Assembly (NCBI GenBank): GCA_943787485.1 | Contig: CALSMP010000004.1 | Span: 124,001-188,000, forward strand | Length of the DNA: 64,000 nt | Source: an uncultured Luminiphilus sp. | GTDB taxonomy: Bacteria; Pseudomonadota; Gammaproteobacteria; Pseudomonadales; Halieaceae | Direction of reading: 5' to 3' | In this document: piece by piece, positions 39,811 through 49,077 of the stretch | Position numbering within the stretch: the stretch's first letter is position 1 | Layout of the letters: each line of letters begins with the position of its first letter | Notes under the pieces: model-generated | Database searches by the model: none | The model's input: the letters and a program-made list of their open reading frames with translations, nothing else | Told to the model about the DNA's origin: nothing | Made by a program: the position numbers and the translations under genes

Positions 39811-40895
39811 AAATCGCCACTCATGGCGGCGAGCAAATCCGCCTGATGCTCCGTGCGCAAAGGTTTGATCACCGCGTCGAGATCGCCCTGAATGACCTCA
39901 TCGAGTTTATAAAGTGTCAGATTGATTCGATGATCGGTTACCCGGCCTTGAGGGAAATTGTAAGTGCGAATCCGCTCTGAGCGATCTCCACTGCCCACCA
40001 AGTTACGACGCTCCGCCGCCTGTTCGCTGGCAGCCTTATCCTCGGCGGCCGTCAGCAGACGGGCCTGGAGCAGAGACATTGCCCGTGCGCGGTTCTTGTG
40101 TTGGGACCGCTCGTCCTGACATTCCACGACAAGACCTGTCGGCAGATGGGTAATACGCACCGCCGAATCTGTGGTATTAACGTGCTGCCCCCCGGCGCCT
40201 GAGGAGCGAAAAGTATCAATACGCAAATCTTCCTTACGGATATCGATCTCTTCAACCTCATCAGGCTCGGCCATCACGGCGACAGTGCACGCCGACGTGT
40301 GAATTCTCCCCTGAGATTCGGTTTCCGGAACGCGCTGTACGCGATGAGCACCGGACTCAAACTTTAAATGGCCATAAACGTCCTGACCCTCGATTCGAGT
40401 GATAATTTCCTTAAAGCCGCCATGCTCCCCTTGTCGCTCTGAAATGACTTCCAAACGCCATCGATTGGCCTCGGCATATCGGCTGTACATGCGGAAGAGA
40501 TCGCCAGAGAAGATGGCTGCTTCATCACCACCGGTGCCAGCCCTGATTTCTAAGTACACGTTATGGGCGTCTCTTGGATCCCGCGGCAACAGCAGTATCT
40601 GAAGTTCTGCCTCCAGAGCAGCAACGCGCTCCCCAGCTCCCTCAAGTTCCTCGGCCGCCAGCTCGCGAACATCCGGATCTGAATCGCTCAACATTTCTCT
40701 CGCCGCCTCAGCGTCTCCGACAGCTGAGATCCACTGGCTATAGGCCTTCACAACCTCATCAAGTTGCGCATACTCTTTTGACAGATCACGAAATTTATCC
40801 TGATCCGACAGAGTATCGGCGTCACCCAGCAAGGCGGCGACCTCCTCGTGGCGATCTCTGAGGCTATCCAGTTTGGTCTTGAGAGAATCTTTCAC
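39807..40895 (-). CDS. prfA: Peptide chain release factor 1
   Basis: A 362-residue RF1. The peptidyl-hydrolysis motif is [16 protein letters not shown] (about residue 230) and the stop-codon recognition tripeptide region of the PxT type is expected in the [18 protein letters not shown] segment. Overlaps hemA by four bases and prmC by four bases, forming hemA-prfA-prmC-moeB. Confidence 0.97.
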   Translation of the reverse strand: MKDSLKTKLDSLRDRHEEVAALLGDADTLSDQDKFRDLSKEYAQLDEVVKAYSQWISAVGDAEAAREMLSDSDPDVRELAAEELEGAGERVAALEAELQILLLPRDPRDAHNVYLEIRAGTGGDEAAIFSGDLFRMYSRYAEANRWRLEVISERQGEHGGFKEIITRIEGQDVYGHLKFESGAHRVQRVPETESQGRIHTSACTVAVMAEPDEVEEIDIRKEDLRIDTFRSSGAGGQHVNTTDSAVRITHLPTGLVVECQDERSQHKNRARAMSLLQARLLTAAEDKAASEQAAERRNLVGSGDRSERIRTYNFPQGRVTDHRINLTLYKLDEVIQGDLDAVIKPLRTEHQADLLAAMSGDL

Positions 40896-42211
40896 TGCAG
40901 GGTGGGCTTCTCGTCGTCAATGGTGCGGTCATCGAACCCAACATCCAAACCCAGAAGCGCCTTTGCTTGATCCACCTGACCGTCATCCCCCGAGCGTGCC
41001 AAGTGACGGAGCCCAGCGGTAGGAGCGTGAATGAGCTTGTTGGTCAGATCCCGAGCCAGGCGGCGCACCACCTCGACACCGGTTTCACCTCGCTCAAGGG
41101 CCTTGAGCGCTCGTGCCAGCTCCACCTCTTGAATCGACAACGCTGACTCTCGGTATTTTTTTACGACATCGGCAGACTGCCGGCCTCTGAGGTCTTCCTC
41201 AAGCTGCGCCACGCCCTCTAGCACGATGCCGTCCGCCTTGCTGGCTTCTGACGCGCGCAGCCGGAGGTTTTCCTCTATGACATCCCTTAAATCATCAACG
41301 GTGTAGAGGTAGACATCAGAAAGTTCGGCCACCTCGGGCTCAATGTCCCTCGGGACAGCCAGGTCCACCATCAACATGGGTCGAAAATGGCGCTTCCGAA
41401 TCGCGCTCTCTACGGCACCCTTGCCCAACACCGGCAGCTGGCTTGCCGTGGCACTAATCACAATATCGGCCTCGGCAAGTCGCGCCGGCACATCGGCCAG
41501 CATGATGGCGGCCGCATCGAATTCCTCTGCCATCGACTGCGCTCGCGCAAGGGTTCGATTGGCTATCATTAACCTGCCGAGGTTCGCGTCACACAGGTGA
41601 CGAGCTACCAGCTCTATCGTCTCTCCCGCACCGAGGAGTAGCGCAGTGCGTTTAGATAAATCAGAAAAAATATGTCCTGCTAGATCGACCGACGCATAAG
41701 CGACCGAAACGGGGTTTTCCCCTATCGCCGTATCGGTTCGGACTTTCTTTGCTATGCGGAAAGCCCCCGGGAAAATGCTGGCAAAGCGACTTCCAATCGC
41801 CCCCGACTCTTCCGCCACGGCAAAGGCGGACTTCAGCTGCCCGAAAATTTGCGGCTCACCGAGCACCAGCGAGTTCAAACCCGCGGCCACTCTAACCAAG
41901 TGTGTAGCTGCCTGCGCTCCATGGTGGCGATAAGTGCAGGTGGCCAGTGCCCCCTCACTTAAACCATGAAACGTGGACACCCACGCCAATAGGGCGTCAC
42001 TGGCCGAAAGCGGCTCACTGCCCGAGCTCATCACGCCGTAAATTTCAGTCCGATTACAGGTCGAGAGGATAACGGCCTCTTCAAATGGCGTAGCCGCAAT
42101 GAGCGCTTCCAATGCACCGGCAATGTCTTCGGGTGCAAACGCAACACGCTCCCGCGTCTCTATAGACGCAGAATCATGATTGATACCGATGGCGATTAAA
42201 TCTTGCAACAA
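40892..42211 (-). CDS. hemA: Glutamyl-tRNA reductase
   Basis: A 439-residue HemA, first step of tetrapyrrole synthesis by the C5 route. The catalytic cysteine is Cys52 in [11 protein letters not shown], the NADPH-binding domain has [16 protein letters not shown], and the C-terminal dimerisation helices are present. First gene of its operon; divergent from the TPR lipoprotein gene, as in Pseudomonas. Confidence 0.97.
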   Translation of the reverse strand: MLQDLIAIGINHDSASIETRERVAFAPEDIAGALEALIAATPFEEAVILSTCNRTEIYGVMSSGSEPLSASDALLAWVSTFHGLSEGALATCTYRHHGAQAATHLVRVAAGLNSLVLGEPQIFGQLKSAFAVAEESGAIGSRFASIFPGAFRIAKKVRTDTAIGENPVSVAYASVDLAGHIFSDLSKRTALLLGAGETIELVARHLCDANLGRLMIANRTLARAQSMAEEFDAAAIMLADVPARLAEADIVISATASQLPVLGKGAVESAIRKRHFRPMLMVDLAVPRDIEPEVAELSDVYLYTVDDLRDVIEENLRLRASEASKADGIVLEGVAQLEEDLRGRQSADVVKKYRESALSIQEVELARALKALERGETGVEVVRRLARDLTNKLIHAPTAGLRHLARSGDDGQVDQAKALLGLDVGFDDRTIDDEKPTLQ

Positions 42212-42238
42212 AGGTCAGCACCGGAAAAAGTAAGACGC

Positions 42239-42244
42239 TATAAT
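42239..42244 (+). promoter_or_regulatory. Possible -10 element upstream of the TPR-lolB-ispE run
   Basis: A perfect TATAAT lies in the 108-base divergent gap between hemA and the TPR lipoprotein gene, about 75 bases before the ATG at 42320. No good -35 hexamer is found at 16-18 bases, so the call rests on one element. Confidence 0.35.
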
Positions 42245-42319
42245 AGCAAGAACCTGGGGTTTTCGCCTGTAAACCCTTTTCCGTGGGTTTCATCTAATCA
42301 CTGTGCCATCATCTGCCTT

Positions 42320-44128
42320 ATGACCCCCTTGCGCCACGCCGTTAACACCCTACCTTACCTGTTGCTGCCTTTATTACTGCTGGGGGGCTGTACTGGTACC
42401 ACCCAAAGGGCTGTGAATGGTGTTGACACTGACGAATCGACCTTAGTAGGCGGCGCTAGTGACTCCGACCTAGGTCAACCTAGCCAGGGCCAGCGCGGGG
42501 ACGAGGCGACGCCGACCGTCGAGGTACCCATACCCGAGTCCAGTCTTCTGCCCCTCCTGACCGCTGAATTTCTGCTGCGGGAGCGGGAATATGATGGCGC
42601 ACTGTCTATTCTCGCGGAGCAGGCGATGCTGCTTGATGATCCCGAACTCACACGTCGGGCACTCCGCCTGGCTGAATTTCGACAAAACGAGGAGTTAACG
42701 CTACCGCTGGCACTTCGTTTGGCGGTGCAAGACAGTAGCGATGCAGCCGCGTCAGCCACCTCGATGGCACTGCTGATTCGCGCAGGACGAATCGAAGAAG
42801 CCGTGACTTATGCGCGACAAGCCTTAGAAAGGGGTGCGGAGGTGAATGCCCCGGCCTTGCTCGTGTCCTTTAGGGACATGCCATCCGCTGAACAAGAGCG
42901 GTTGGCCGAGGCCATCGAAGCACTGGCTCAGGATTGGCCGGACAGCCCTGATGTCGGTATTGCGCTGGCATTTCTGCACCGAGAACAAGGCCGTTACACC
43001 CAGTGTCTTGAAGATCTAGACCAGGTTTTAGCGCTCGTCCCAGATGATGACCGAGCGCTGATACTGTGGACTCAGGTAAAGCTGGATACCGATGCAAAAG
43101 AACCCTTTGATCGGCTCCACCGCGCGGTAAATTCCTATCCCGATAATGAAGCCATGCGATTACAGTACGCCCGGCTGCTCGCGAGTGAAAAAAAACTTGC
43201 TGAAGCGCGGCGTGAATTTGATGCCCTTAGGACAATATCTCCCCGTAACGGAGATTACTTGTACTCCCTGGCGCTCATCGATTTGGAATTGGCACATTAC
43301 GATGACGCCGAGCAATGGCTGAAGGCTTTGTTAGCGCTCGAGCAACGCGTTGATGAGGCCTACTATTACCTGGGCCGAGTCGCCTCCGCGCGTGACGACA
43401 CCGAGGCCGCTGTCGCCGCCTTTAAAAAAGTAGGCCCCGGTCGGGAGTTCAGTGATGCGACTCGGCGAGCCGGTCGCCTGACCCTCGCGCAAGGCGATCT
43501 AACCGGGTTTGCAGAGGTTTTTCACGCTGCCCGCGCAACCAGCCCAGGACAAGCCGAGGCTCTGTTTTTACTTCAGGCCGAACTACTCCAGGAACGTGAC
43601 CTAATAGCGGATGCCATTAAGGTGCTAAGCGAAGGACTTCAAGATTTTCCGGAGTCCCTGTCGCTGTTGTACGCGCGCGCTATGGCCGAGGAGACGATAG
43701 GCAATATCGACGCCATGGAGGTCGATCTCCGAGCTGTGCTGTCCCTCGATGCCAACAACGCAACGACTCTCAATGCGCTTGGCTATACGCTAACAATTCA
43801 CACCACCCGTTATGCAGAGGCCGCCGAACTCATTGAGCGTGCGCTGACTCTTTCTCCAGGCGAACCCGCCATTCTCGACAGCCTGGGCTGGGTTTACTTC
43901 AAGCTGGGTCGCAACAATCAGGCGATTGATCTGCTGCAACAAGCCTATGACAAATTTCCCGACCCCGAGGTAGCGGCGCATCTTGGAGAGGCGCTTTGGT
44001 CCACAGGAAAGCGTGATGCCGCGCGAGTTATTTGGCGCGGGTCCTTAGAGCGACACCCCGACAGCACTCATCTCACCAGCGCCATCGAGCGACTGGGCGC
44101 CGATCTCGACGCCTTGCCCGATGATTAA
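42320..44128 (+). CDS. TPR-repeat outer-membrane lipoprotein
   Basis: A 602-residue lipoprotein: lipobox LLGGC with Cys24, an acidic linker, then many tetratricopeptide repeats (for example ALALVPDDDRALILWTQ, and NALGYTLTIHTTRYAEAAELIERALTLSPGEPAILDSLGWVYFKLG read in order near the C-terminus). A homologue sits between hemA and lolB in Pseudomonas, where the function is also not settled; a scaffold for envelope protein complexes is a reasonable guess. ATG 42320 is chosen for its signal peptide; the ORF extends upstream to 42203 without one. Overlaps lolB by eight bases. Confidence 0.85.
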   Translation: MTPLRHAVNTLPYLLLPLLLLGGCTGTTQRAVNGVDTDESTLVGGASDSDLGQPSQGQRGDEATPTVEVPIPESSLLPLLTAEFLLREREYDGALSILAEQAMLLDDPELTRRALRLAEFRQNEELTLPLALRLAVQDSSDAAASATSMALLIRAGRIEEAVTYARQALERGAEVNAPALLVSFRDMPSAEQERLAEAIEALAQDWPDSPDVGIALAFLHREQGRYTQCLEDLDQVLALVPDDDRALILWTQVKLDTDAKEPFDRLHRAVNSYPDNEAMRLQYARLLASEKKLAEARREFDALRTISPRNGDYLYSLALIDLELAHYDDAEQWLKALLALEQRVDEAYYYLGRVASARDDTEAAVAAFKKVGPGREFSDATRRAGRLTLAQGDLTGFAEVFHAARATSPGQAEALFLLQAELLQERDLIADAIKVLSEGLQDFPESLSLLYARAMAEETIGNIDAMEVDLRAVLSLDANNATTLNALGYTLTIHTTRYAEAAELIERALTLSPGEPAILDSLGWVYFKLGRNNQAIDLLQQAYDKFPDPEVAAHLGEALWSTGKRDAARVIWRGSLERHPDSTHLTSAIERLGADLDALPDD

Positions 44129-44681
44129 AGCGCTTTGCCAGTGGGCCCGCTCATCAGTGAGTATCATTTGCCTCACTGCCTGTGTCGCAACCCCGCCGCA
44201 GGAGATTGGCGCAGGCGACACAAGCTATCCGAAGTTATCGCTCGAAGGTAGGCCCTGGCAGATGCGAGGAAAGGCGACGGTAACCTGGGAAACCGCCGCA
44301 CAAAACCTGGCTTTTCATTGGGCGCACGAAAACGCGTTGACTGACATCGTCCGCCTGAGTGGCCCCACGGGGATTGGCGGTATTACTGTCGTGCGACGCG
44401 ACAACATCGTCACCTGGAATGACGGTAAAGGTCCCCATCCCTTTGAAACGCTATCGGTTAACTCGACGTTCGGCAGTATCCTGACTGAGGTGCCCCTTAA
44501 CGAGATAGCGGGAACATTGCTTGGGCAGCCGGCGGTATCCAACTCTTGGTCAAGCGAGGTGATCACCTGGCAGGTCCTCGCCGGATTTCGTGTGCCCCGA
44601 ATCATCGAGTGGTCTCTGCGAGAGGCTAGAGCGCGAGTCATTATCACTAGCCTCGAGGTATTGGGAGACGACTCTACGTGA
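44121..44681 (+). CDS. lolB: Outer-membrane lipoprotein receptor LolB
   Basis: A 186-residue lipoprotein: lipobox LTAC with Cys21, then the LolB half-barrel (RGKATVTWETAAQNLAFHWAHENALTDIVRLSGPTGIGG is read in order across residues 50-90). LolB takes lipoproteins from LolA and inserts them in the outer membrane. Sequence is divergent, but the order hemA-TPR-lolB-ispE is diagnostic. Overlaps both neighbours. Confidence 0.9.
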   Translation: MIKALCQWARSSVSIICLTACVATPPQEIGAGDTSYPKLSLEGRPWQMRGKATVTWETAAQNLAFHWAHENALTDIVRLSGPTGIGGITVVRRDNIVTWNDGKGPHPFETLSVNSTFGSILTEVPLNEIAGTLLGQPAVSNSWSSEVITWQVLAGFRVPRIIEWSLREARARVIITSLEVLGDDST

Positions 44682-45505
44682 CCAGGCGAATATCTCTACT
44701 GTCGCCCGCCAAGCTCAATCTATTTCTGCACGTCACGGGGCAACGGGAAGACGGGTATCACGAACTTCAAACCTTGTTTCAACTGTTGCATTGGGGAGAT
44801 CAGATCACGCTGGAGCTCGCTGATGCGGGGGGCATCACACTCGCGCAGCAGCTCGATGGGGTGCTCGAGCGCGACAATCTGATCATCAAGGCGGCACGCC
44901 GTCTGACGGGCCACCTTACCGAAGAGCCCAATGTCGTCATCCACCTCGAGAAGAATATTCCCATGGGTGCCGGTTTAGGGGGGGGGTCCTCCAATGCGGC
45001 TACAGCACTCCTTGGGCTCAACACCTTGCTGGGGCTAGACCGAAGCCTCGATGAACTCGCCGAAATTGGGGCAAGCCTCGGCGCCGACGTCCCGGTATTC
45101 ATTTATGGAAAGACAGCGTGGGCAGAAGGAATCGGGGACCAATTAACCCCCCTTGAGCTGCCTGTGCGCTGGTATACCATCCTCTGCCCGGGCTGCCATG
45201 TGAGCACCCAAACAGTATTCACAGCCCCAGAATTGACAAGGGACACGCCGCCAATCACAATACCGGCCTTTTTTGAGGGGGGGGTGCGAAACGACCTGCA
45301 GTCGGTCGTAACAGCACGCTACCCAGAAGTACGTAACGCGCTGGTATCATTGCAAAAATTAGCTCCAGCAATGATGACCGGTAGCGGAGCATGTGTCTTC
45401 AGCAGTTTTGAAAATGAGGCGGCCGCCCGGCGGGTAGCCGCTGAACTGGCACCACGCTTTGACGTCGTGGTAGCGAAAGGGGTGAATCATCACCCAGATC
45501 GCTAG
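44678..45505 (+). CDS. ispE: 4-diphosphocytidyl-2-C-methyl-D-erythritol kinase
   Basis: A 275-residue GHMP kinase of the MEP isoprenoid pathway. The N-terminal SPAKLNLFLHVTGQREDGYHEL and the ATP loop IPMGAGLGGGSSNAATALLGL are intact, with MMTGSGACVFSSF as the third motif. The GTG start overlaps the lolB stop (GTGA). Followed after 23 bases by tRNA-Gln. Confidence 0.96.
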   Translation: MTRRISLLSPAKLNLFLHVTGQREDGYHELQTLFQLLHWGDQITLELADAGGITLAQQLDGVLERDNLIIKAARRLTGHLTEEPNVVIHLEKNIPMGAGLGGGSSNAATALLGLNTLLGLDRSLDELAEIGASLGADVPVFIYGKTAWAEGIGDQLTPLELPVRWYTILCPGCHVSTQTVFTAPELTRDTPPITIPAFFEGGVRNDLQSVVTARYPEVRNALVSLQKLAPAMMTGSGACVFSSFENEAAARRVAAELAPRFDVVVAKGVNHHPDR

Positions 45506-45528
45506 CCAGCAATGTGTTTTAAACGAAT

Positions 45529-45603
45529 TGGGGTGTCGCCAAGTGGCAAGGCAGCGGGTTTTGATCCCGCCATTCGCAGGTTCGAATCCTGCCACCCCAG
45601 CCA
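45529..45603 (+). tRNA. tRNA-Gln (anticodon TTG)
   Basis: A 75-base cloverleaf with CCA encoded. Acceptor TGGGGTG pairs with CACCCCA, anticodon stem GCGGG/CCCGC with loop TTTTGAT (anticodon 45561-45563), T-arm GCAGG-TTCGAAT-CCTGC. It sits 23 bases after ispE and before prs with no separate promoter visible, so it is probably cut out of the ispE transcript. Since gatCAB is also present, this tRNA may be charged directly or through Glu-tRNA. Confidence 0.97.
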
Positions 45604-45636
45604 TTTACCTAACGCTGTCAGGGAGAGGGACCCATC

Positions 45637-46587
45637 ATGTCATCAAAGATGATGGTCTTTACGGGAAACGCTAACACCGATCTTGCTCGCAAGGTCGCCG
45701 ATCGGCTGTATCTCACGCTGGGCGCCGCCAATGTCAGCAAGTTCTCCGATGGAGAGGTGACTGTCGAGCTTGGTGAGAACGTGCGGGGTAAGGACGTTTT
45801 TGTGCTGCAGAGCACTTGCGCTCCAACCAATGACAATCTGATGGAGCTTCTGCTCATCATTGACTCGCTGCGACGCGCCTCCGCCGGACGCATTACCGCC
45901 GTGGTTCCGTACTTTGGCTACGCACGACAGGATCGCCGTGTGCGCTCAGCACGGGTCCCCATTTCGTCAAAAGTAGTTGCGGATATGATGGCATCCGTCG
46001 GCGTGGACCGGGTACTCACCGTTGACCTTCACGCGGAACAAATACAGGGCTTTTTTACCTGTGCAGTGGATAACGTCTACGCATCATCGGTACTAAACAG
46101 CGACATTGTTCAGCGTAACTACGAGAATCTTATCGTGGTGTCGCCAGATATCGGCGGCGTCGTTAGGGCGCGAGCTATTGCCAAACAGCTCGATGAGGCG
46201 GACCTCGCCATTATCGACAAGCGTCGACCCAAAGCCAATGAGGCTCAGGTCATGAACCTGATTGGCGATGTCGACGGTCGAACATGTTTGCTTGTTGATG
46301 ACATGGTCGACACCGCGGGCACGCTGTGCAGCGCAGCGACCGCCTTGAAAGAGCGTGGCGCCATAAAGGTAGTGGCTTATTGCACGCACGCCGTATTGTC
46401 AGGGAAAGCGTTAGATAACATCAGAGGGTCATCCCTGGATGAACTGGTGGTCACAGACACCATCCCACTGTCTGCCGAAGCCAAAGCTATCAGCAATATT
46501 CGGCAGCTCACCATTTCAGATTTATTGGCGGAGTCAATTCGCCGGGTGAGTAACGAAGAATCAATCAGCGCACTCTTTGATGACTAA
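45637..46587 (+). CDS. prs: Ribose-phosphate pyrophosphokinase
   Basis: A 316-residue class I PRPP synthetase supplying nucleotide, histidine and NAD synthesis. Conserved loops: [35 protein letters not shown], and the PRPP-binding [16 protein letters not shown]. Follows tRNA-Gln after 33 bases. Confidence 0.97.
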   Translation: MSSKMMVFTGNANTDLARKVADRLYLTLGAANVSKFSDGEVTVELGENVRGKDVFVLQSTCAPTNDNLMELLLIIDSLRRASAGRITAVVPYFGYARQDRRVRSARVPISSKVVADMMASVGVDRVLTVDLHAEQIQGFFTCAVDNVYASSVLNSDIVQRNYENLIVVSPDIGGVVRARAIAKQLDEADLAIIDKRRPKANEAQVMNLIGDVDGRTCLLVDDMVDTAGTLCSAATALKERGAIKVVAYCTHAVLSGKALDNIRGSSLDELVVTDTIPLSAEAKAISNIRQLTISDLLAESIRRVSNEESISALFDD

Positions 46588-46610
46588 CATCATCGAGTGT
46601 AAAACCAACC

Positions 46611-46641
46611 CACCATTGCGCCGGTCGCAGGCAACGTGGTG
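46611..46641 (+). promoter_or_regulatory. Leader hairpin upstream of rplY
   Basis: In the 74-base prs-rplY gap, CACCATTGC (46611-46619) can pair with GCAA (46631-46634) and TGGTG (46637-46641), leaving a two-base bulge and an 11-base loop. It ends ten bases before the AAGGAG of rplY. E. coli rplY is known to be autoregulated through its leader; whether this hairpin has that role is inference. Confidence 0.35.
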
Positions 46642-46661
46642 TTTATTTAAGGAGCCAGACC

Positions 46662-47339
46662 ATGTCTGAATCTTTTGTGATCGAAGCCGAGGTTCGGGTC
46701 GATGAAGGGAAAGGTGCGAGCCGCCGCCTCCGTCGTCTCGAGAACAAAGTCCCCGGTATTATTTATGGCGGGAAAGATGCTGCCAGCAGTATTAGCCTGA
46801 TCCGCAAGGATCTCGAGAAGATGCTTGAGAGCGAGGCGTTCTACGCATCGGTACTGAGCATCCACGTCGGCGGCAAGGAAGAGTCGGCCATTCTCAAGGA
46901 CTTGCAACGACATCCCGCTAAAGGCTTTCCCATGCATGTTGACTTCATGCGCGTGGAAGCCAACAAGGCTCTCAAAGTCAACGTCCCACTGCACTTCGTC
47001 AACGAAGACAAGTGTGCGGGGGTCAAATTAGGCGGCGGTATGATCCAGCATCAGGCGACCGATATCGAGATCCAATGTCTGCCCAAAGACATCCCCGAGT
47101 ACATCGAAGTCGATATGCTTGAGGTTGAAATTGGACAAATCGTCCACCTATCGGACCTAACTCTACCCGAGGGCGTGACCTCTACGGCACTTGCACTGGG
47201 CGAGGATCATGACCTAGCCATTGCGTCTGTCAATGCGCCCAAAGGCAGTAAGTCCGATGATGACGATACTGGTGACGGCGAAGCCGAAGCTGCTGCAGAG
47301 TCAGCTGCGGATGAGCCCAAAGCTGACAGCGAAGACTAA
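46662..47339 (+). CDS. rplY: 50S ribosomal protein L25, long (CTC) form
   Basis: A 225-residue L25 of the Ctc type: the 5S-rRNA-binding L25 domain (1-95, with [20 protein letters not shown] and [18 protein letters not shown]), a beta-rich TL5 domain (96-190) and an acidic, Ala/Asp-rich tail (about 195-225). Long forms are common outside Enterobacteria. AAGGAG is well spaced from the ATG. The next gene, pth, begins eight bases later. Confidence 0.96.
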   Translation: MSESFVIEAEVRVDEGKGASRRLRRLENKVPGIIYGGKDAASSISLIRKDLEKMLESEAFYASVLSIHVGGKEESAILKDLQRHPAKGFPMHVDFMRVEANKALKVNVPLHFVNEDKCAGVKLGGGMIQHQATDIEIQCLPKDIPEYIEVDMLEVEIGQIVHLSDLTLPEGVTSTALALGEDHDLAIASVNAPKGSKSDDDDTGDGEAEAAAESAADEPKADSED

Positions 47340-47347
47340 GCTCGATC

Positions 47348-47944
47348 ATGACTGGGATCCGACTCATTGTCGGGCTTGGTAACCCTGGTCAGGCATATGA
47401 AGGCACCCGCCACAACGCGGGTGCTTTTTTTATTGCTGAGCTGGCTCGGCGAGCAGGCGTCACTTTAGCGACTGAATCTAAGTTCTTTGGCCAGATGGCG
47501 CGTGTCTCCCTAGGGGATAGCGATTTGCGACTGCTGACCCCCAGTACGTTTATGAACGAAAGTGGCAAATCAGTCGCTGCAGCAGCTAACTTTTTTCGGA
47601 TACCATCCGATGAAATTCTTATCGCCCATGACGAACTGGATATCCCCCCTGGGCAAGCACGCTTCAAGCAGGGTGGTGGCCATGGTGGTCACAATGGGCT
47701 CCGGGACATCATTCCCGCCCTTGGAGGTAAACAGGATTTTCATCGGTTGAGAATCGGGATCGGCCATCCCGGCCACGCCAGTAAAGTGTCCGGATATGTG
47801 CTTACCAAACCGAGCGCTGGAGACAAGCAAGCTATCGATCAAATCATCGATGAGGCGGTCGATGCCTTGCCATTGCTTCTTAAGGGAGATCCAGTCAAGG
47901 CGATGACGCGATTACACAGTATTGACACAACACAACCGGGTTAA
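47348..47944 (+). CDS. pth: Peptidyl-tRNA hydrolase
   Basis: A 198-residue Pth that rescues tRNA from dropped-off peptidyl-tRNA. The N-terminal [21 protein letters not shown] contains the catalytic histidine (His22), and [18 protein letters not shown] and [13 protein letters not shown] are the substrate-site motifs. Two terminator-like sequences overlap it: one inside codons 19-28 and one over its stop. The order prs-rplY-pth-ychF is standard. Confidence 0.97.
   Translation: MTGIRLIVGLGNPGQAYEGTRHNAGAFFIAELARRAGVTLATESKFFGQMARVSLGDSDLRLLTPSTFMNESGKSVAAAANFFRIPSDEILIAHDELDIPPGQARFKQGGGHGGHNGLRDIIPALGGKQDFHRLRIGIGHPGHASKVSGYVLTKPSAGDKQAIDQIIDEAVDALPLLLKGDPVKAMTRLHSIDTTQPG
47403..47431 (+). terminator. 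Intrinsic-terminator-like hairpin inside pth
   Basis: A perfect eight-base-pair GC-rich stem (GCACCCGC at 47403-47410 with GCGGGTGC at 47417-47424), six-base loop CACAAC, then seven T (47425-47431). It is 64 bases after the rplY stop and inside the pth coding sequence (codons for [10 protein letters not shown]). By sequence it is a canonical terminator; translation of pth would normally mask it. Confidence 0.6.
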
Positions 47945-47957
47945 TTGCCCGGTTTTT
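47934..47957 (+). terminator. Intrinsic terminator at the end of pth
   Basis: Seven-base-pair stem AACCGGG/CCCGGTT (47934-47940 with 47948-47954), loop TTAATTG, then T-rich sequence. It contains the pth stop codon and lies just before the ychF ribosome site, so ychF may be reached by readthrough or have its own promoter. Confidence 0.8.
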
Positions 47958-47973
47958 CTGAGAAGGAAACATC

Positions 47974-49068
47974 ATGGGAATTAAATGCGGCATTGTTGGC
48001 TTGCCGAATGTTGGTAAGTCGACCTTGTTTAATGCGCTAACCCGCGCGGGTATCGATGCGGAAAACTTTCCCTTCTGCACCATCGAGCCCAATGCGGGTG
48101 TGGTTACCATTCCCGATCCACGCCAGGACGAGATTTCGGCTATCGTAAAACCGGAACGAGAGATCGCCGCAACAATGGAGTTTGTCGACATAGCTGGATT
48201 GGTAGCCGGCGCGTCAAAGGGTGAAGGTCTGGGTAATCAGTTTCTTGCAAACATTAGGGAGACCGATGCGATAGCCCATGTCGTCCGATGCTTTGAAGAC
48301 CCCAATGTCATTCATGTCGCCAATCAGATTAATCCGCTGGCCGACATCGAAACGATCAATACCGAACTAGCGCTCGCGGACTTGGAGTCCTGTGAAAAGC
48401 AGCTCGCCAAAGTCGTCAGGACCGCAAAAAGTGGTGACAAGGAAGCGGTTGCAATGAAGGCATTATTAGAAGGCAAGCTGTTGCCCCATCTAAATGAGGC
48501 TAAACCTGTTCGAGCACTCGAACTCGATGAGAATGAAACCACTCTGGTTAAGACCCTGCATCTGCTCACAACCAAACCTACAATGTACATCGCCAACGTC
48601 GCCGAGGATGGCTTTGAAGGGAACTTGCATCTCGATAGCGTGGCGGCTTTGGCCAAAACTGAGGGCGCTGAGATTGTCGCTATCTGTAATAAACTTGAAT
48701 CGGAGATAGTGGAACTCGAGGATGATGAAAAGCACGAATTTCTCGCAGAAATGGGGATGACCGAACCCGGCTTGAATCGTGTCATCCGTGCAGGCTACGC
48801 CCTACTAAATCTACAAACCTACTTCACCGCCGGACCCAAGGAAGTCAGAGCGTGGACTGTGAAGGTGGGCGCATCAGCGCCCGAGGCTGCCGGGGTCATC
48901 CACACCGATTTTCAGAAAGGCTTCATCCGGGCAGAGGTGGTCAGCTACGCGGATTACGTCGCATATCAAGGAGAAGCCGGCGCCAAGGATGCGGGTCGAT
49001 GGCGTCTAGAGGGAAAGGACTATGTAGTTGCCGATGGCGACGTTATCCACTTCAGATTTAATGTCTAA
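47974..49068 (+). CDS. ychF: Ribosome-associated ATPase YchF/OLA1 family
   Basis: A 364-residue Obg-family protein. G1 is [14 protein letters not shown], switch region [14 protein letters not shown]3 DIAGL, and a C-terminal TGS domain (about 280-364, ending [11 protein letters not shown]). The G4 motif NKLE rather than NKxD fits the ATP preference of YchF. Binds ribosomes and affects translation under stress. AGAAGGA precedes the ATG. Nine bases from the convergent permease gene. Confidence 0.96.
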   Translation: MGIKCGIVGLPNVGKSTLFNALTRAGIDAENFPFCTIEPNAGVVTIPDPRQDEISAIVKPEREIAATMEFVDIAGLVAGASKGEGLGNQFLANIRETDAIAHVVRCFEDPNVIHVANQINPLADIETINTELALADLESCEKQLAKVVRTAKSGDKEAVAMKALLEGKLLPHLNEAKPVRALELDENETTLVKTLHLLTTKPTMYIANVAEDGFEGNLHLDSVAALAKTEGAEIVAICNKLESEIVELEDDEKHEFLAEMGMTEPGLNRVIRAGYALLNLQTYFTAGPKEVRAWTVKVGASAPEAAGVIHTDFQKGFIRAEVVSYADYVAYQGEAGAKDAGRWRLEGKDYVVADGDVIHFRFNV

Positions 49069-49077
49069 CCAGCCGCT

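Noticed and set aside
48324-48785. 153-residue minus-strand open frame opposite ychF
   Set aside because: Serine-rich shadow of the ychF codons.
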